Part shown: in pieces, positions 52,301 through 63,892 of the stretch
Position numbering within the stretch: the stretch's first letter is position 1
Layout: every line of letters begins with the position of its first letter
Assembly (NCBI GenBank): GCA_013398955.1
Contig: VWPU01009721.1
Location: 78,501 to 142,500 of the forward strand
Reading direction: 5' to 3'
Length of the DNA stretch: 64,000 nucleotides
DNA from: Callaeas wilsoni
Taxonomy: Eukaryota; Chordata; Aves; Passeriformes; Callaeidae
Made by a program: the position numbers and the translations under genes
Notes under the pieces: model-generated
Database searches by the model: none
The model's input: the letters and a program-made list of their open reading frames with translations, nothing else
Told to the model about the DNA's origin: nothing

Positions 52301-52715
52301 GATCCACTCTACAAATTTTTGCACTTCAGGGAGATGCTGCAGAAACAACCTAGGAAGTGTGCAGACTGGGGAGGTGGAATTTTATTGGTTAAGTACAGTT
52401 ATTAATGTACATCTACTGCATGATACAACATTTTACCTTATTATAAAATAAAATTTTATTATGCCAAGATTATATTGCCTCCTTATGCACTGGTTTATTT
52501 AGGTCGTTTTCTGAAGCTATATAAAAGCCACTCCTATAGTAAGTTGATCACAATACACCTCAAAAATATACATTTTAAGCAGTTTTTTGCTATATCAAGT
52601 AACATGAGTACTGTATTTTGCTTTTTTCTCTGTTGCTGCTTCCCTGGGCTACAGAGATTAATCTCTTTGAGAAATAGAAGTGCAGGGAATAAATATTTCA
52701 AGGAAAGACACCTAC
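49394..52715 (-). other. PTPRD: PTPRD intron 3 (3.3 kb)
   Basis: This is AT-rich intron between FN3-3 and FN3-4. I recognise no repeat family, RNA gene or additional exon in it. The A-rich stretch at about 49440-49520 is the T-rich tract upstream of the exon 4 acceptor on the transcript strand. Confidence 0.7.
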
Positions 52716-52860
52716 TTGACTGCATGGTTCTCGCTGAGATTTCTGCTGTTGAAGCACCCAGGCCTTGAGGAGACCGTGCAGCTAGGCGGAACAAGTACAG
52801 GCTGTTTGGCCTTAAGCCTTGCAGACGATACGATGTAGTAGGTTCAGTGGAAACCCGTTG
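52716..52860 (-). CDS. PTPRD: PTPRD exon 3: FN3 domain 3, second half
   Basis: This 145-nt exon reads [15 protein letters not shown], then [20 protein letters not shown], and ends ISARTMQS plus one base. It supplies the C-terminal strands of FN3-3, including the tyrosine-corner motif around LRPNSLY. It starts in phase 0 after ccttcag and ends in phase 1 at gtagg (donor 52715). The trailing A joins AG of the next exon to make a lysine. Exons 2 and 3 together form a 279-nt phase 1-1 module. Confidence 0.95.
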
Positions 52861-55177
52861 CTGAAGGTAGATAATAAGAGAATGCCCTGATTAGTATTCA
52901 GAGACTCTCAATTTCATATATTGCCTATATGCTTTTGTACTCTGATAAAACCATAGAGAAAAACTTAAATTCAAGAAAATAAAGCAGTAAAAAACCAAAC
53001 AAAACCAAAGCCATTACTTTTGACAAATACACATTAATAAACTATTTTTTTAAGTCATCAGTTTAATGGGTGAAACTCAGTGCCACAAACACAGCTTGAC
53101 TGTTTGAGGAACAAATAGATATATACAAGCTTTTCAGACAATACAAAGCCTTACCTATAACTGTCTTTTACAGCAGTGATTTTATAGTGTAAGTAATCTT
53201 GGGTTTAACATTGTACTTAAATTTGTATTCAAATTATTAAAAGCAAATTCTTCCACAGGGTAACTTACTAAGCAGTGGCCTGCATCCTATTTGGAAATGA
53301 AACACGGACCTGGCCCCCTTCCACAAAATAAACTTATGAATACACAGTGTATGTGTGAAGCTGTCTGTATTGGTTTGGCACAGCCTAGTTTTTGGTAGCA
53401 AGGGGACCACTAAGATGGCTCCTGTGGGAAGCTGCTGAAAGCTTCCACCATGTCCAGAAGAGCCAGTGGCTGATGGCTCTGAAGATGGACATGCCACTGC
53501 CCAAGCCTGGGACAATGAGATAGGCTGGTAACGCCTCTGTGATGACATATTTAAGAAGAAAATGAAAACAAAGTCACAGGTTTTTTGCTTCTAGTCAGAG
53601 AAGAGGAGGAGGTGAGAATATGTGAGGGAAAACAACATGCGGACACCAAGGTCAGTGGAGAAGGAGGGGGAGGTGGTGCTGAAGGTGCCAGAGCCGAGAT
53701 CCCTCTGCCGGCCGTGGTGAAGACCATGGTGAAGCAGCTGTGCCCCTGCAGCCCATGGGGATCCACGGGGAATGCAGAGATCCACCCACAGACCGTGGGG
53801 GAGGTGCCCATGCCAGAGAGGGTGGATGCCTGGTGGAGGCTGAGATCCAGTGGGAGACCCAGTGGAGAGAGGGGTCCCTGCTTCCAGGCTGGAGCAGCCT
53901 GTCCTTGGAGGACTGCACACCATGGAAGAGTGACCCAAGCCACAGCAGTTCTGGGGGGACTGTGTGCCCGTGGGGGGAGTTCACGTGCAGCAGGTGCGGT
54001 TTGGCTGCTGTTCGTGAGAGGGACCCACGCCGGCGAAGTTCACGGAGAACTGTCTCCAGTGGGAGGGACCCCATGGTCTCACAGGGGAAGGACTCCTCTC
54101 TCAGGGAAGCGGAAGAAAATCTTGGTGATGGACTGACCAAAACCCCCATGCCCTGTCTCCTTGCACTGTCGGTAGGAAGGAGGGAGGGGCTGGGGGGGAA
54201 AAGGTGTTTTAAGGGCTTATTTTACTTCTCATTATCCTCCTCTGAATCTGTTAGTAATAAATTCACTTTACAACCTTAAGTTGAGCCTGTTTTGCCCTTG
54301 AAGTGTTTTCTCCCGGTCCTTATCTCACTTGTGAAGCCTCCATTAACTTTTTTTTCCTTCCCTCGTCCGCCCAGCTGTGGCAGGGGAGGGTGAGCGAGCA
54401 ACTCTAGTGGGTGCCTGGTGTCGGACCAGTGTCAAACCACAACACTGACATTAACATAAGCTCAGTTGAAGCATCAGCAATGACTTGAAGATGCAGGAGA
54501 AACCAATGTGACTGACACTCTCCTCTGTCCTTCTGAGACTCCTGGCTTCTTTCTTTTCTCTGTCGCACCTGGTAATACAGCATTTTCCCTACCAGAAGAA
54601 CAGTTTATTCTAAAGTTTATGGCACAAACACAATAGAGGTCCAGAAACTGAAAATTCTTTATGAAGTGATAGTACAGAGTAAGTCTGTTGCAGATTTTAA
54701 TCTTTAGAAAGAACCTCTTCTCAATTATTACTGAAAAATTAGAAAAGCTTGGGAATTCTCTTACACAATGGCAGAGAGAAACAAAAATGATTTAAGGCTG
54801 AAAATAAATTTCAAAGTTCAAGTATAATTTTAAAAAAGGCTTTATGGGGCCTCAAAATGCCCCCAAACATTCTTGCTTCCAAGCCTTTATAGAGAAACAG
54901 GCTCAGAGAGACATAATCAGTGTCTGAGACTGGATGGAATTTCTGTGGAGGAGTCATTGCTGTCTACAGCAAAATTCCACTGGCTAGTAACCATTGATGT
55001 TTTCTACTGTTTATACACTTTCAGTCTGTCACTAGGCTAACTAATGGGCTTAACAAACCTAAATATCAAGGCATTTCTACTAAAGCAAGTTATTAAACCA
55101 TGAAATTTAAACCATTGCCGCATTTTATGTCCAACTTATTAAAGTTCATTAAAAAGATGTAGAATCTTGCCACTTAC
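52861..55177 (-). other. PTPRD: PTPRD intron 2 (2.3 kb) carrying a solo LTR
   Basis: This intron splits FN3-3. Almost half of it is the GC-rich LTR at 53366-54444. The flanks are AT-rich and unclassified. Confidence 0.85.
53366..54444 (+). mobile_element. solo LTR of an endogenous retrovirus (avian, ERVL-like)
   Basis: A GC-rich block of about 1.08 kb stands out from AT-rich intron. It begins TGTATTGGTTTGGCACAG and ends ACCACAACA, so the ends are TG...CA. It is flanked by ctgtc (53361-53365) and ctgac (54445-54449), an imperfect 5-bp target-site duplication. A TATA-like catatttaag (53546-53555) and an AATAAA (54256-54261) followed by a T/G-rich stretch fix the plus orientation. The middle has degenerate repeats of a gtgggagggacccc-type motif. 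No primer-binding site or gag/pol/env follows, so this is a recombined solo LTR. The ERVL assignment is from memory of similar bird LTRs and is uncertain. Confidence 0.82.
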
Positions 55178-55311
55178 TTCCTCCCCATGCTCTCCATCTT
55201 TGTAAACCAGTTCATAGCTGGAAATGGTATCAGAGCGTGGTGGTGTCCAGGAAAGCAATATGCTTGTTTCAGACTCAGGTTCTGCTTTGAAGTTCAATGG
55301 TTGACCAGGCA
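55178..55311 (-). CDS. PTPRD: PTPRD exon 2: FN3 domain 3, first half
   Basis: This 134-nt exon encodes [18 protein letters not shown] and continues through [11 protein letters not shown] to YKDGEHGEE. It is the N-terminal half of FN3-3, with the core tryptophan in LLSW. It starts in phase 1 (the valine codon is split across the intron) and ends in phase 0. The acceptor is ctttag before 55311 and the donor is gtaagt at 55177. It is too short and too far from an in-frame ATG to show in a simple ORF list. Confidence 0.95.
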
Positions 55312-56839
55312 CTAAAGAAAAAGTTGAGCAGTGTTGCCAATTATTTATTTGGATACTTCAATACCTTCAAATATTTTAAAATGTTATCTGAATATGGCAT
55401 GCAATATTACTTTTATTTATCTTACTGAACTTACACAAATTGATTCATAGTACTACAAAACAAATTTATCTGAGCACAGAAAAAGAATAATGATACATTT
55501 AATTCACCTGTTAAAAATTATCAAGGATTTCAAATAAATGTTTTTGCAGTGTAAATAATGCAAACAGAACTGAAATGCAATTGAAGAGACGCCTAGTGAA
55601 GAATACCAGCAATCTAATAATCTATGTGTGAAATGGCAAATGTATACATCTATATATTTGCGAATGTATGAGAAAAAACTATTAGAACATATGACTAGTT
55701 GAAATAGTCTAGAATAAAGTGTTAAAGCTCTTACATGCATTTCCAGATATGAATTTTTTTTTTTAGTTCATAAATGATAGTAAACACATCCTGGTCTTTA
55801 AGAAGACACCCACATGCAATACCCAGCTTTTTTAATCTGAAGTGGTTATAACCTAGTGAAGAGATATTGAGTTGATTTCTCATTAAGTGACGTATTTCCA
55901 CCTTTTAATGACTGGTATTTTTAAGAATATAGTTAAATTTCTTGTGACAACACTTTCTAATTGCAAGAAGCAAAATGCACTTTTGCTCTAGTCAAGAGCA
56001 TTCTGTGTTGTTGTATCTTGTGCAATAGTCACAGAAATTATCCACACTAAATGTTATCCTAATTTACTTCTTCAAATGTAAAGCAAATTATAAGCTTGAC
56101 TAGGAAAAGACAGCAAAACATAACTATATCATTGGATTGTATGCAATAGTTTTGGCACCCAAGTTCTAAAATATTACTTTCAGTTAATAGTGCCATTGAT
56201 AAGGCATGAAACAGTTTTTTGAACAGCATTTCTAGCTGTTCAAAAATGAAACGTGACATGCTCTCATTTTTTCAGGGGAAAAACAAAAATGTACTTCTTA
56301 GCACACACTGAGAACAGGTGTGAGAAGTAGGATGTGACAATAATGATAGTTTCACAAACATTTTTCAGGGAAGAATTCTATTACAGCATTACAAGTATGT
56401 TCCTTTAGTACAATAAAAACCTAAAAACTTCAGAGAGCAAACTGTTAAAATAATTTGGTATTTTGACTTTTATCTTCTGCAGACTTCTACAGAATATCAA
56501 TTTGAGGAGAACACTTCCCTTGTGTATTCTGGTACAGATCTGATATCTAACTTTCAACAGAGAGAATCTTTCTGCATGAGGTGCAGATTCAAGCTTCTGC
56601 ATGGACATTGAAACTATCTTTTTTTTTTTTTTTTAAATGAGTGAGAGTAACAGGAGATCAACTCTTCTACAAGAATAAAAAGGGATAGGACTAATTAGAT
56701 GTTTTTCTAAAAGGTGTCTGGTCTAAATAGAGACCACTGCCTGGGTCTTGCAAAGTGCAAAAGGGAAATGATCTCAAAGCATGGGGAACCATTACAGGAA
56801 ATATCAACTAAGTATTTTTGACAGATTCTAATTTTGCAA

Positions 56840-57193
56840 GAAGAGGCTGCAGTGCTGGCAATGGTTCAGCTGGGAGAAGGGATGGCTCACAACAGCACTC
56901 CCAGCCGTGACAGAAGGGATGCAAGAGATGCAGCCAGGCTCTTCACAGAATGTGGCAGGTGAGAGGCAGTGGCACAAGTTGAAATATGAGAGGCTCAGGA
57001 CAACCCAGAAAAGCAGCCAGGGCCCAAGAAGGTTGGACTATACCAGCCCTGGGGTGTTTCACACATCAAGTGGGTTAAGCCCTAAGAAATGGTCTGACCC
57101 CAGAGCTGAGCCTGCTCTGGGCAGTGGCTGTGGCTGGACACCTCCCCAGATAATCGTCCTTCCAGCCTGGATTGTCCTGTGATGCTATGATCT
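56840..57193 (+). mobile_element. diverged CR1 LINE 3' fragment
   Basis: The plus strand has CR1-like landmarks: agccaggctcttcacag, then gaggcagtggcacaagttg, then gaggctcaggacaaccc, and a terminal gtgatgctatgatctg. It is more diverged than the 59.4 kb copy. The 5' edge is approximate. Confidence 0.75.
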
Positions 57194-59084
57194 GTACTTA
57201 AAGTATGGATACACGAATTGTAAAATACAGCCAGGCAGTAATATCAAATGATCAGTCAAGTGACTCATATGAAGGCTGGTACCATCTGTTATGATAAATA
57301 TGGCAGCAGATGGAGAACTAAGGGTATTTCCTGTCTCTCTACATGTTTTAAGACCCTCATTCTCCATGTATTCCTTTTTAAAAAACCCAAACCCTTTGTA
57401 ATCTTAGGTCTACAACTCTCAATCATTTTATAAGACAAGCTGATGGCTAATTGGACTTCTCCAAATGCTGTTTGTCAAAATAATATCTTGCTTCAAAATC
57501 TAGTCTCTCCTCGGATTTTTTTAACCACAATTAGGCAACTCTGATGTTAAAAACACTGACAGAAGAAAAAGGTGACAGGGAAATCTGCATTGCTCCAAAC
57601 AGATAAGAGAAGATGAAGAAGGAAGAAAACAAAACCAAAATAACAGAAACTAAACACACTTTATTGCTTACAAACTCTGGTATGGAACCCAGTACCAAAA
57701 GAAAAGCACCAGTTAAGGAAGTGGAACAATTAACTTTTAAACTATTTAGGATTTATGCCTAGAACACACATCTCTTCAAAAATATCTTCAGTGGCACATG
57801 GGAGCTAAGCCAAGCAGGAGTTGACAGAAGCTACTGGTCTCCTTCAGAGAGGGAAAAAACCCCAGAGAAACTGCAAAGTGTATGGAAGTGGACTTTTACT
57901 GACGTGTTTCTGGTATTACACATCAAATCTAACTCCATACCAGTACTGTACATGGGCAACCCACTAAATGGGATGGTTCTGCATGAGCATTCTCTCAGTA
58001 CTGTCTTTTCTGCTTTGAGGGTAATATACTCTACAAAAGTACATTAAACCCTCTAACTTCTGTATGCTCCAAGTGTATCTCTTCTTTCTTATAAATATGT
58101 CTTAGGCAGTACACACAATGAAAGACTACAATGCAATAAAAAAATAAAGAACAAAGTCCACAACTACTTTTTCCAAAACTTCACATCAACGTCTACATTT
58201 TCACTTGGCTATTCCTCCATGTTTATTGCTAGATAACCAGGAACAAACACAGATTGCTGGACTTTGTCCTGCATATGTGGTTCTATCTCCATCCCTGATT
58301 ATAGGTGCCAGAACAGGATCATAAAGTAGGACCTCAGAAAGGCACTTTAGCTCCCTGCACAGATCTTCAGCTGGCTGAGGTAACCAAAAACCTACTCCAG
58401 GACCATGCTGGGTTTGCAAGTGATAATGGAAAAAGAGGAGAGTCTCCAAGATATAAAGGGCTCCACGACATTGCTAGGGTGAAATTCATACCTTGAGTAA
58501 AACTCAATGAGTTCATTAAGAAATCAGCTTTGCAAAGGACAATAGATCTATCAAGAGAATTTACAATCAGTAGGGAACCTAAAGGGACCATAAGTTTATG
58601 CTTCTGATTTCTCTGAAAGAAGAATGAAACTCTACAGAGGAGCTCTTATGACTGAAGAGCTACTGTGCTCCAGAGTTTTTACTTTGTAAACAATACATGT
58701 ATTTTTTTGAAATAACAAGTCCTAATAGAATATAATTTAAAAAAAAAGGATAACATACAAAATAAAATGCGTAATATGTGCACTGTGCTCTTCCCCGTCT
58801 CTCTGCTACAACTGAAATAACCTCTTCAAATGAGTCTGAAGATAGCTGAGGTTTGCAGCTTTGCAGTATCAAAGAACCACAGTACTCAAAATAATTAACT
58901 ACTATACATTTTAAATTTAATAAAAGCATAGCATATTACACGAAAAAGTAATCGGAAATCCATAAATCACTTTCTTCAAATAATATCTCTAACTGACACA
59001 GTGGGAGCCCAGAGAATAAAATAAACTTGTTAGTCAGTCTTAAAGACAGTCCACCTGGTCTTGTCTGAATGCCTAGAGAATGCA

Positions 59085-59134
59085 GTGAAGAGATAAATTA
59101 TCTCTTGATAATAAATTATAAATAATCTCTTCAC
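59085..59134. repeat. inverted repeat, 10-bp arms, AT-rich loop
   Basis: gtgaagagat (59085-59094) pairs exactly with atctcttcac (59125-59134). The loop is AT-rich and contains further partial copies of atctctt. Confidence 0.8.
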
Positions 59135-59367
59135 GATCTCTTGTGACGCTAAGATCCTCAGTATTGAACTCATCATGTTAACATTTAAATGAAGTAAAAT
59201 AGAGACTGTTTTACTTAACAAAAGTTACCTGTGCATTGAGAGAAGGGGAGTTATTCAAAAGCTGAAATACTCTTTTTTACCTGACCAGAATGATCCCTTG
59301 AGGGAAATTTTAAAATTTAAGTCAGTTAAAAAAATATCCTATACTGTACCTCAGCACCAATACATGT

Positions 59368-59682
59368 AAGTATCTCAAAGGGGGGTGCCATAAGAATGGT
59401 GGCAGACTCTTTCCAGTGGTGCCCAGAGATAGGATGAAGTGGCCATACAATAAACCACAAGAAGTTGCTCCTCAGCCTGGGGAAGAACTTCTATATATTG
59501 AAGGTGGCAGAGCACTGGAACAGGCTGCCCAGGGAGTTTGTGGAGCTTCCCTCTCTGGAGACATTCAAAACCCATCTGTGTTCCTTTGTCACCTGCTCCA
59601 GATGACCCTGCCTTGGCAGAGGAGTTGGACTGGATGATCCCCAGAGATCCCTTTCAACCCTAAATACTCTCTGATTCTTCCA
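59368..59682 (+). mobile_element. CR1 LINE 3' fragment
   Basis: The plus strand shows the standard 3' body of CR1: gactctttccagtggtgccc, then gaagaacttct, then gagcactggaacaggctgcc, then ttggactggatgatcc, ending near ctctgattctt, which resembles the short CR1 3' repeat. It is 5'-truncated, about 315 bp long, and antisense to PTPRD. Confidence 0.92.
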
Positions 59683-60315
59683 CCTGCTTTCTTGCTTTGA
59701 GTTGAAATTCTAGTTACATGCTCTCAACTCTTCTCATGTGGAAGTCCATTTCATGAAATGCTTCACAAAGACACTAGGCTAGGACTGGAGTTTCAGAGAC
59801 ATCAGGTTTCCCCATTCATGTTCACAAGAAAAAATTTACATGTCTGGTAGAGTAGCTAGCTTGCTACAACACAGAACAGTACTCCCTTGCTACCAACTCT
59901 CTCTCTGAACTTCTAATGTTTTACCATAAGAACTCCAGAAACATTAATTTTGTTGAATCTAAGGCTCCTTTTATGTGCCCTGCAAGTCAGATACTTAACC
60001 TTCTCATTACTTTCCTTTTTTCTATGTCCAAAACATTAGCCTTTTATAACTGTAATAAACCTCAATCTTTAAATCATGGAGAATCCTTCATTTAAAACTA
60101 GGAATATGTTTTATATTTTATGTTTTTTCTACAGAAACATATGCTTACAGGTACACACTCATTTCCCTGAATACTAATTTTTTTCCTCTCTCTCTTTCTT
60201 TAGTAATCCACTATCCAATAGACCTTGTGTATCTCTTTGTCTTTCTATCTAAGCACAGAACAAAAACAAAATTCACTTAATTCCTTCAGGAACTATCCTC
60301 TCTTTGCAGATTAAA

Positions 60316-60362
60316 AATGAAATGAAATGAAATGAAATGAAATGAAATGAAATGAAATGAAA
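60316..60362. repeat. (AATGA)n pentanucleotide microsatellite
   Basis: About nine near-perfect copies of aatga lie in tandem inside PTPRD intron 1. A CA-poor, A-rich stretch follows. It is probably length-polymorphic. Confidence 0.95.
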
Positions 60363-60537
60363 CAAAACCCAAACCCAGACAGTTCAAAACTCTAAATTGT
60401 CCTGGCACACAGAGATTAAAATATGTTGCTCAGAGTACGCATTCTTCTGACCACTTTAAGCCCAGAAAGGAGTTATGAGAAGTGCATTCTCAGCAGTTAA
60501 ACTGGATAAAAATAAATTTTGTTTTCTAACGGAGTTA

Positions 60538-60554
60538 AAAAAAAAAAAAAAAAA
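60538..60554. repeat. poly-A run
   Basis: About 17 consecutive A residues lie in intron 1. They could be the tail of an old plus-strand retroposon, but no element body is recognised upstream. Confidence 0.85.
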
Positions 60555-63310
60555 GCAGTATCACACTAAAACTTCTATCAGTATTCCTTTATTCTAAAAT
60601 TTGGTAAGTCAATTAACCTACATAATAGGCCAGTCCTGATGCCATCCTCAACAGAATCTAATCCTTTGGCCCAAAATGCAGAATAAGGACTTTCTTAACT
60701 TTTGGAATTGATCCCCTCTTATTCAAAAGGCTCAGCTCCACAGCTTTTTTCTGATTACAGAATTTTTTAAAATGATGTCTTTTTATCATAAAGAAAGCAC
60801 TGCTGAAAACAACTGGGCAATAGGAAATGGCTTTGCCTTAAAATGCTTAAGAAAAACACTGAACACCCAAACTTAACTTTTTTGAGTTTCTTTTCAGTAT
60901 CTGGTTGTCTGAAAAATATTTCCTTCTTTCCTCCTCAAACTACATGCTCCTGGTCAATATTTTAATTAAAAATCTAAATTTCACTACCAGCAGAGTTTCA
61001 GCTGACCTGCACAGAAGCCACTTATACACCCATTTCAAAAGAACAATTCTGCTCTACTAAGAAAACAAAAATTCCTCTGAACAGTTTTTTAAGAACAAAT
61101 TATTAATTTTTATAATTTCTCTCCAAAGTTTAGAATACATGGAAGGCAGGAATGCTCTGAACCATCTAACCGAGCCTGTAAGTCACACATGTCAGCAAAA
61201 TTTTGTTTTATATATGCTCTAATATTCCCAAAGTGAGAGTTAAGCTACACATATATAGTGGCAGGCTTATTTGTTTAAAATAGAATAAACCAAATGCAAT
61301 CAGCATTCCTATTTTAACTCGTTTAAAGTATTTCCATTAAATCCATTTTCCTTGTTTTTAAATGACACTTTATATTCACTTTAATATTTGGAATGCGTTT
61401 AATTCTGAGAGATCTAAACTGAAACAATCATATTCGGATTTAAATTAAAGCAAATCTGGAATAGAAGGGCAAGGAGGGCATTTTTTTCTGTGATATTCAC
61501 TGAAGAGAAACTACTGGATAGAGAGATGGGGAAACCCTAGTTTTTAACCATACCCTGAACTGGACAACTTCACTAGACTTTCTTTGTTTTTAGCTCTTTT
61601 ATGAGTTAAAACATTTGTATTTCAAGTAAAAGCATCAGTGCTTAAATACACTTCCTGTATGCCCTATTCTTTGTTTACTTTCAGTTTTTTTAACATCGTC
61701 AGAATTAAACACTGTCAAGTCAGCTCCACTATGGATTTGAAATCATGTATTGAGGAAACCCTCTAGCACTGTTAATGTTGTTGAAATTTCTTCAGATTGC
61801 AACAGTAATCAGAAACAGATGGACACGCTTACTTCGCTGAAGTGACCTCAGAAAGTAATGTAACTTGGGCTAGCCAGCTGAGCCTCAGTGCTCTCTACTT
61901 CGATTCCTTCATTCTTCACTGGGGAAGCCACTGTCAGACACTTGCTAATCTAAGAGGTTTACAGTTGTGAGTGAAAACACAGATAATGAACTCACTAAAC
62001 CTTCTTCTTGAAAAGCTTTATGCATGTGGATTCAATTAGAGGTCAGATGTCAATATAAAGACTAAATCTCTGAAAATGGGTGCAAATGCCAAATTTAAAC
62101 TATGGTGGATATATTTACGTTTGCATGTGCACAAGACACATTTTAATCTACCACTATAAGATATAAAAATTTTGTAACTTCTTGATTGAGATGCTGCAAA
62201 AGGTAACATCTAGATCTTTGTGCAACACATCACCTAGAAAGATTCCAGGACAATACTTCAATTTCTGTCTTTATTAAATGCAGAAGTAAAAAACTGTATG
62301 AAACATAACTGTCTACAGTTATACTTTAGAGATCTGTTTTTAAGAATTTGAAGGTTGCTAAATTCTACAACAGGAAACTTTCCTGTACTAAAAAAATCCA
62401 AGTACTATTATATATTTCTAGGAAATCACTGGCCTACAGTAATACTTCATACAGCTTTCTCTAAACTGCTAGACAAAAAGACCTTTTATTTCTTATTGCT
62501 ACAATAAAATACTTTGTGCAGTGTAACTCCACCAGAGCTTCTCACTTTAGACTTCATAAAAACTTTTCTGCCATGTTTTTTACTGTGCTTGCTTGTCCTT
62601 TACTAATAAAACTAATTCATAGACCTAAAACTTCTCGAACAGAAACAAAACAACCTAACTGCAAACATAAAATGAGAAAACAGTGACCCTGTGGTATGCA
62701 TTTTGTAGGGTCAGGTTGGATTTGACTTAAAATTCCAAAGTGAACAAACCTGCTTGCTTGAACCTACATGAAGGTTTGTTGTATTTAATGCTCTCATGTT
62801 TCATGCGTTCTCAGAATCTTACCAATTAGTTGAATACACATGCAGTACACATACATTTCAAATTTCCAAAAACAATATTCACTAGAGTGATACAGCATAA
62901 GAGAACTACACGTCACCTAAACAAAACCCTCCAAAACCCACAAGTAACACCTCAAAAAAAGCTATGAAGAACTACTGACAAATATGTTTAGTGCACAGAG
63001 CACTGCCAAACAAAAGCTGTAAGATTTGGCTACCTCCAGGACGAAGGTCTCTCTGAGAGTTCAGTTAAACTGCAGATAAATTTCTTGACACTGATGAAAA
63101 AAAGAAAGCTTGAAGGGGTAATTTCCACTCTGCAAAGATAACTTGCACTGTGGAATTGAGAAATGGTTATCTGCAAAAACTGCTTGAATAAACTGGCTAT
63201 ACTTGAGGGGTAGGTTTTATTGCAACATTTTAAACTGAAAGTCTCTCCTTGCAAAATTCTGCATGTGTTCAATTTTTTTTCCCCAGAAGTTTGGCTCATT
63301 GTTAGCTTAC

Positions 63311-63892
63311 CTCCTGTTTGAGTGATGACTTGAATGTCACTAGAAAGTGGTCCATCCCCAACAGAAGTAAAAGCAAGAACCTTCACAGAGTATGTTTTCT
63401 GGGGTACAAGATTCCCAATAGTGGTAATATGGCTGTCAGCCACATTGTGCTTCATCCAGCTGTTGACATGCTGAGTGGGGTCCATGGTGTAATAAACTCT
63501 GTAACCTTGTATTTGCCCATTAGGTTCCTCAGGTTCTTCCCACTGTACCAGAATGGTGGTGGAGCTCAGCATACGGGCCTGTACATTGCGTGGTGCACTT
63601 GAAGGTGCTTGTTCTGAAGTCCTTGTTGACACAGGCTCACTGGGTGGCCCTCGCCCAATGTTATTTACAGCAACTACCCGAAATTCATACTCTGAATATG
63701 GGCTTAGGCCAGCCACGCTGTAACGTGTTGTGGCCACCCCATCAATTTCTTTATATGGCTCCTCGGAGTTTTTGGGTTTGTGTTGGATTATGTAGTAAGA
63801 AACCGGCTCAGGGTTTCCAGAATCCCAAGTCAATGTTATGCTAGTTGCTGTGCTTTCTGTCACCACAGGTGTTCCAGGAGGTTTGGGTAAGG
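63311..63892 (-). CDS. PTPRD: PTPRD exon 1 of window: FN3 domains 1 and 2
   Basis: One 582-nt exon encodes two complete fibronectin III domains. FN3-1 starts at [16 protein letters not shown] and carries the core tryptophan in ITLTWDSG and the tyrosine-corner segment [19 protein letters not shown]3-2 follows from [10 protein letters not shown], with [14 protein letters not shown] and [14 protein letters not shown], and ends QVITQTG. FN3-1 to FN3-3 form the stalk next to the ligand-binding Ig domains in this family. The acceptor is tttag before 63892 and the donor is gtaag at 63310. Both ends are phase 1, so the exon is a symmetric module. The open frame continues into the intron on both sides, but the splice sites and family length fix the ends. 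Confidence 0.96.

Larger units (their letters stand above)
55312..63310 (-). other. PTPRD: PTPRD intron 1 (8.0 kb) with two CR1 fragments
   Basis: This intron lies between the FN3-2 and FN3-3 exons. It holds CR1 fragments at about 56840-57193 and 59368-59682, an AATGA pentanucleotide repeat at 60316-60362, a poly-A run at 60538-60554 and an inverted repeat at 59085-59134. I found no coding exon in it. The rest is unclassified AT-rich sequence. Confidence 0.8.

Noticed and set aside
53585..54279. Several overlapping open frames of 115-183 codons on both strands
   Set aside because: They lie wholly inside the GC-rich solo LTR, where stop codons are rare. The frames overlap one another on both strands, are low-complexity and show no known domain.
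58201..58449. Minus-strand 82-codon frame (contains AEDLCRELKCLSEVLLYDP) that looks protein-like
   Set aside because: No family could be recognised and there are no flanking signals or neighbouring retroviral domains. A single short frame is not enough. A BLASTX search would settle it.
63318..63844. Plus-strand open frames of 84-94 codons opposite exon 1
   Set aside because: They are shadows of the strongly conserved PTPRD coding exon on the other strand.
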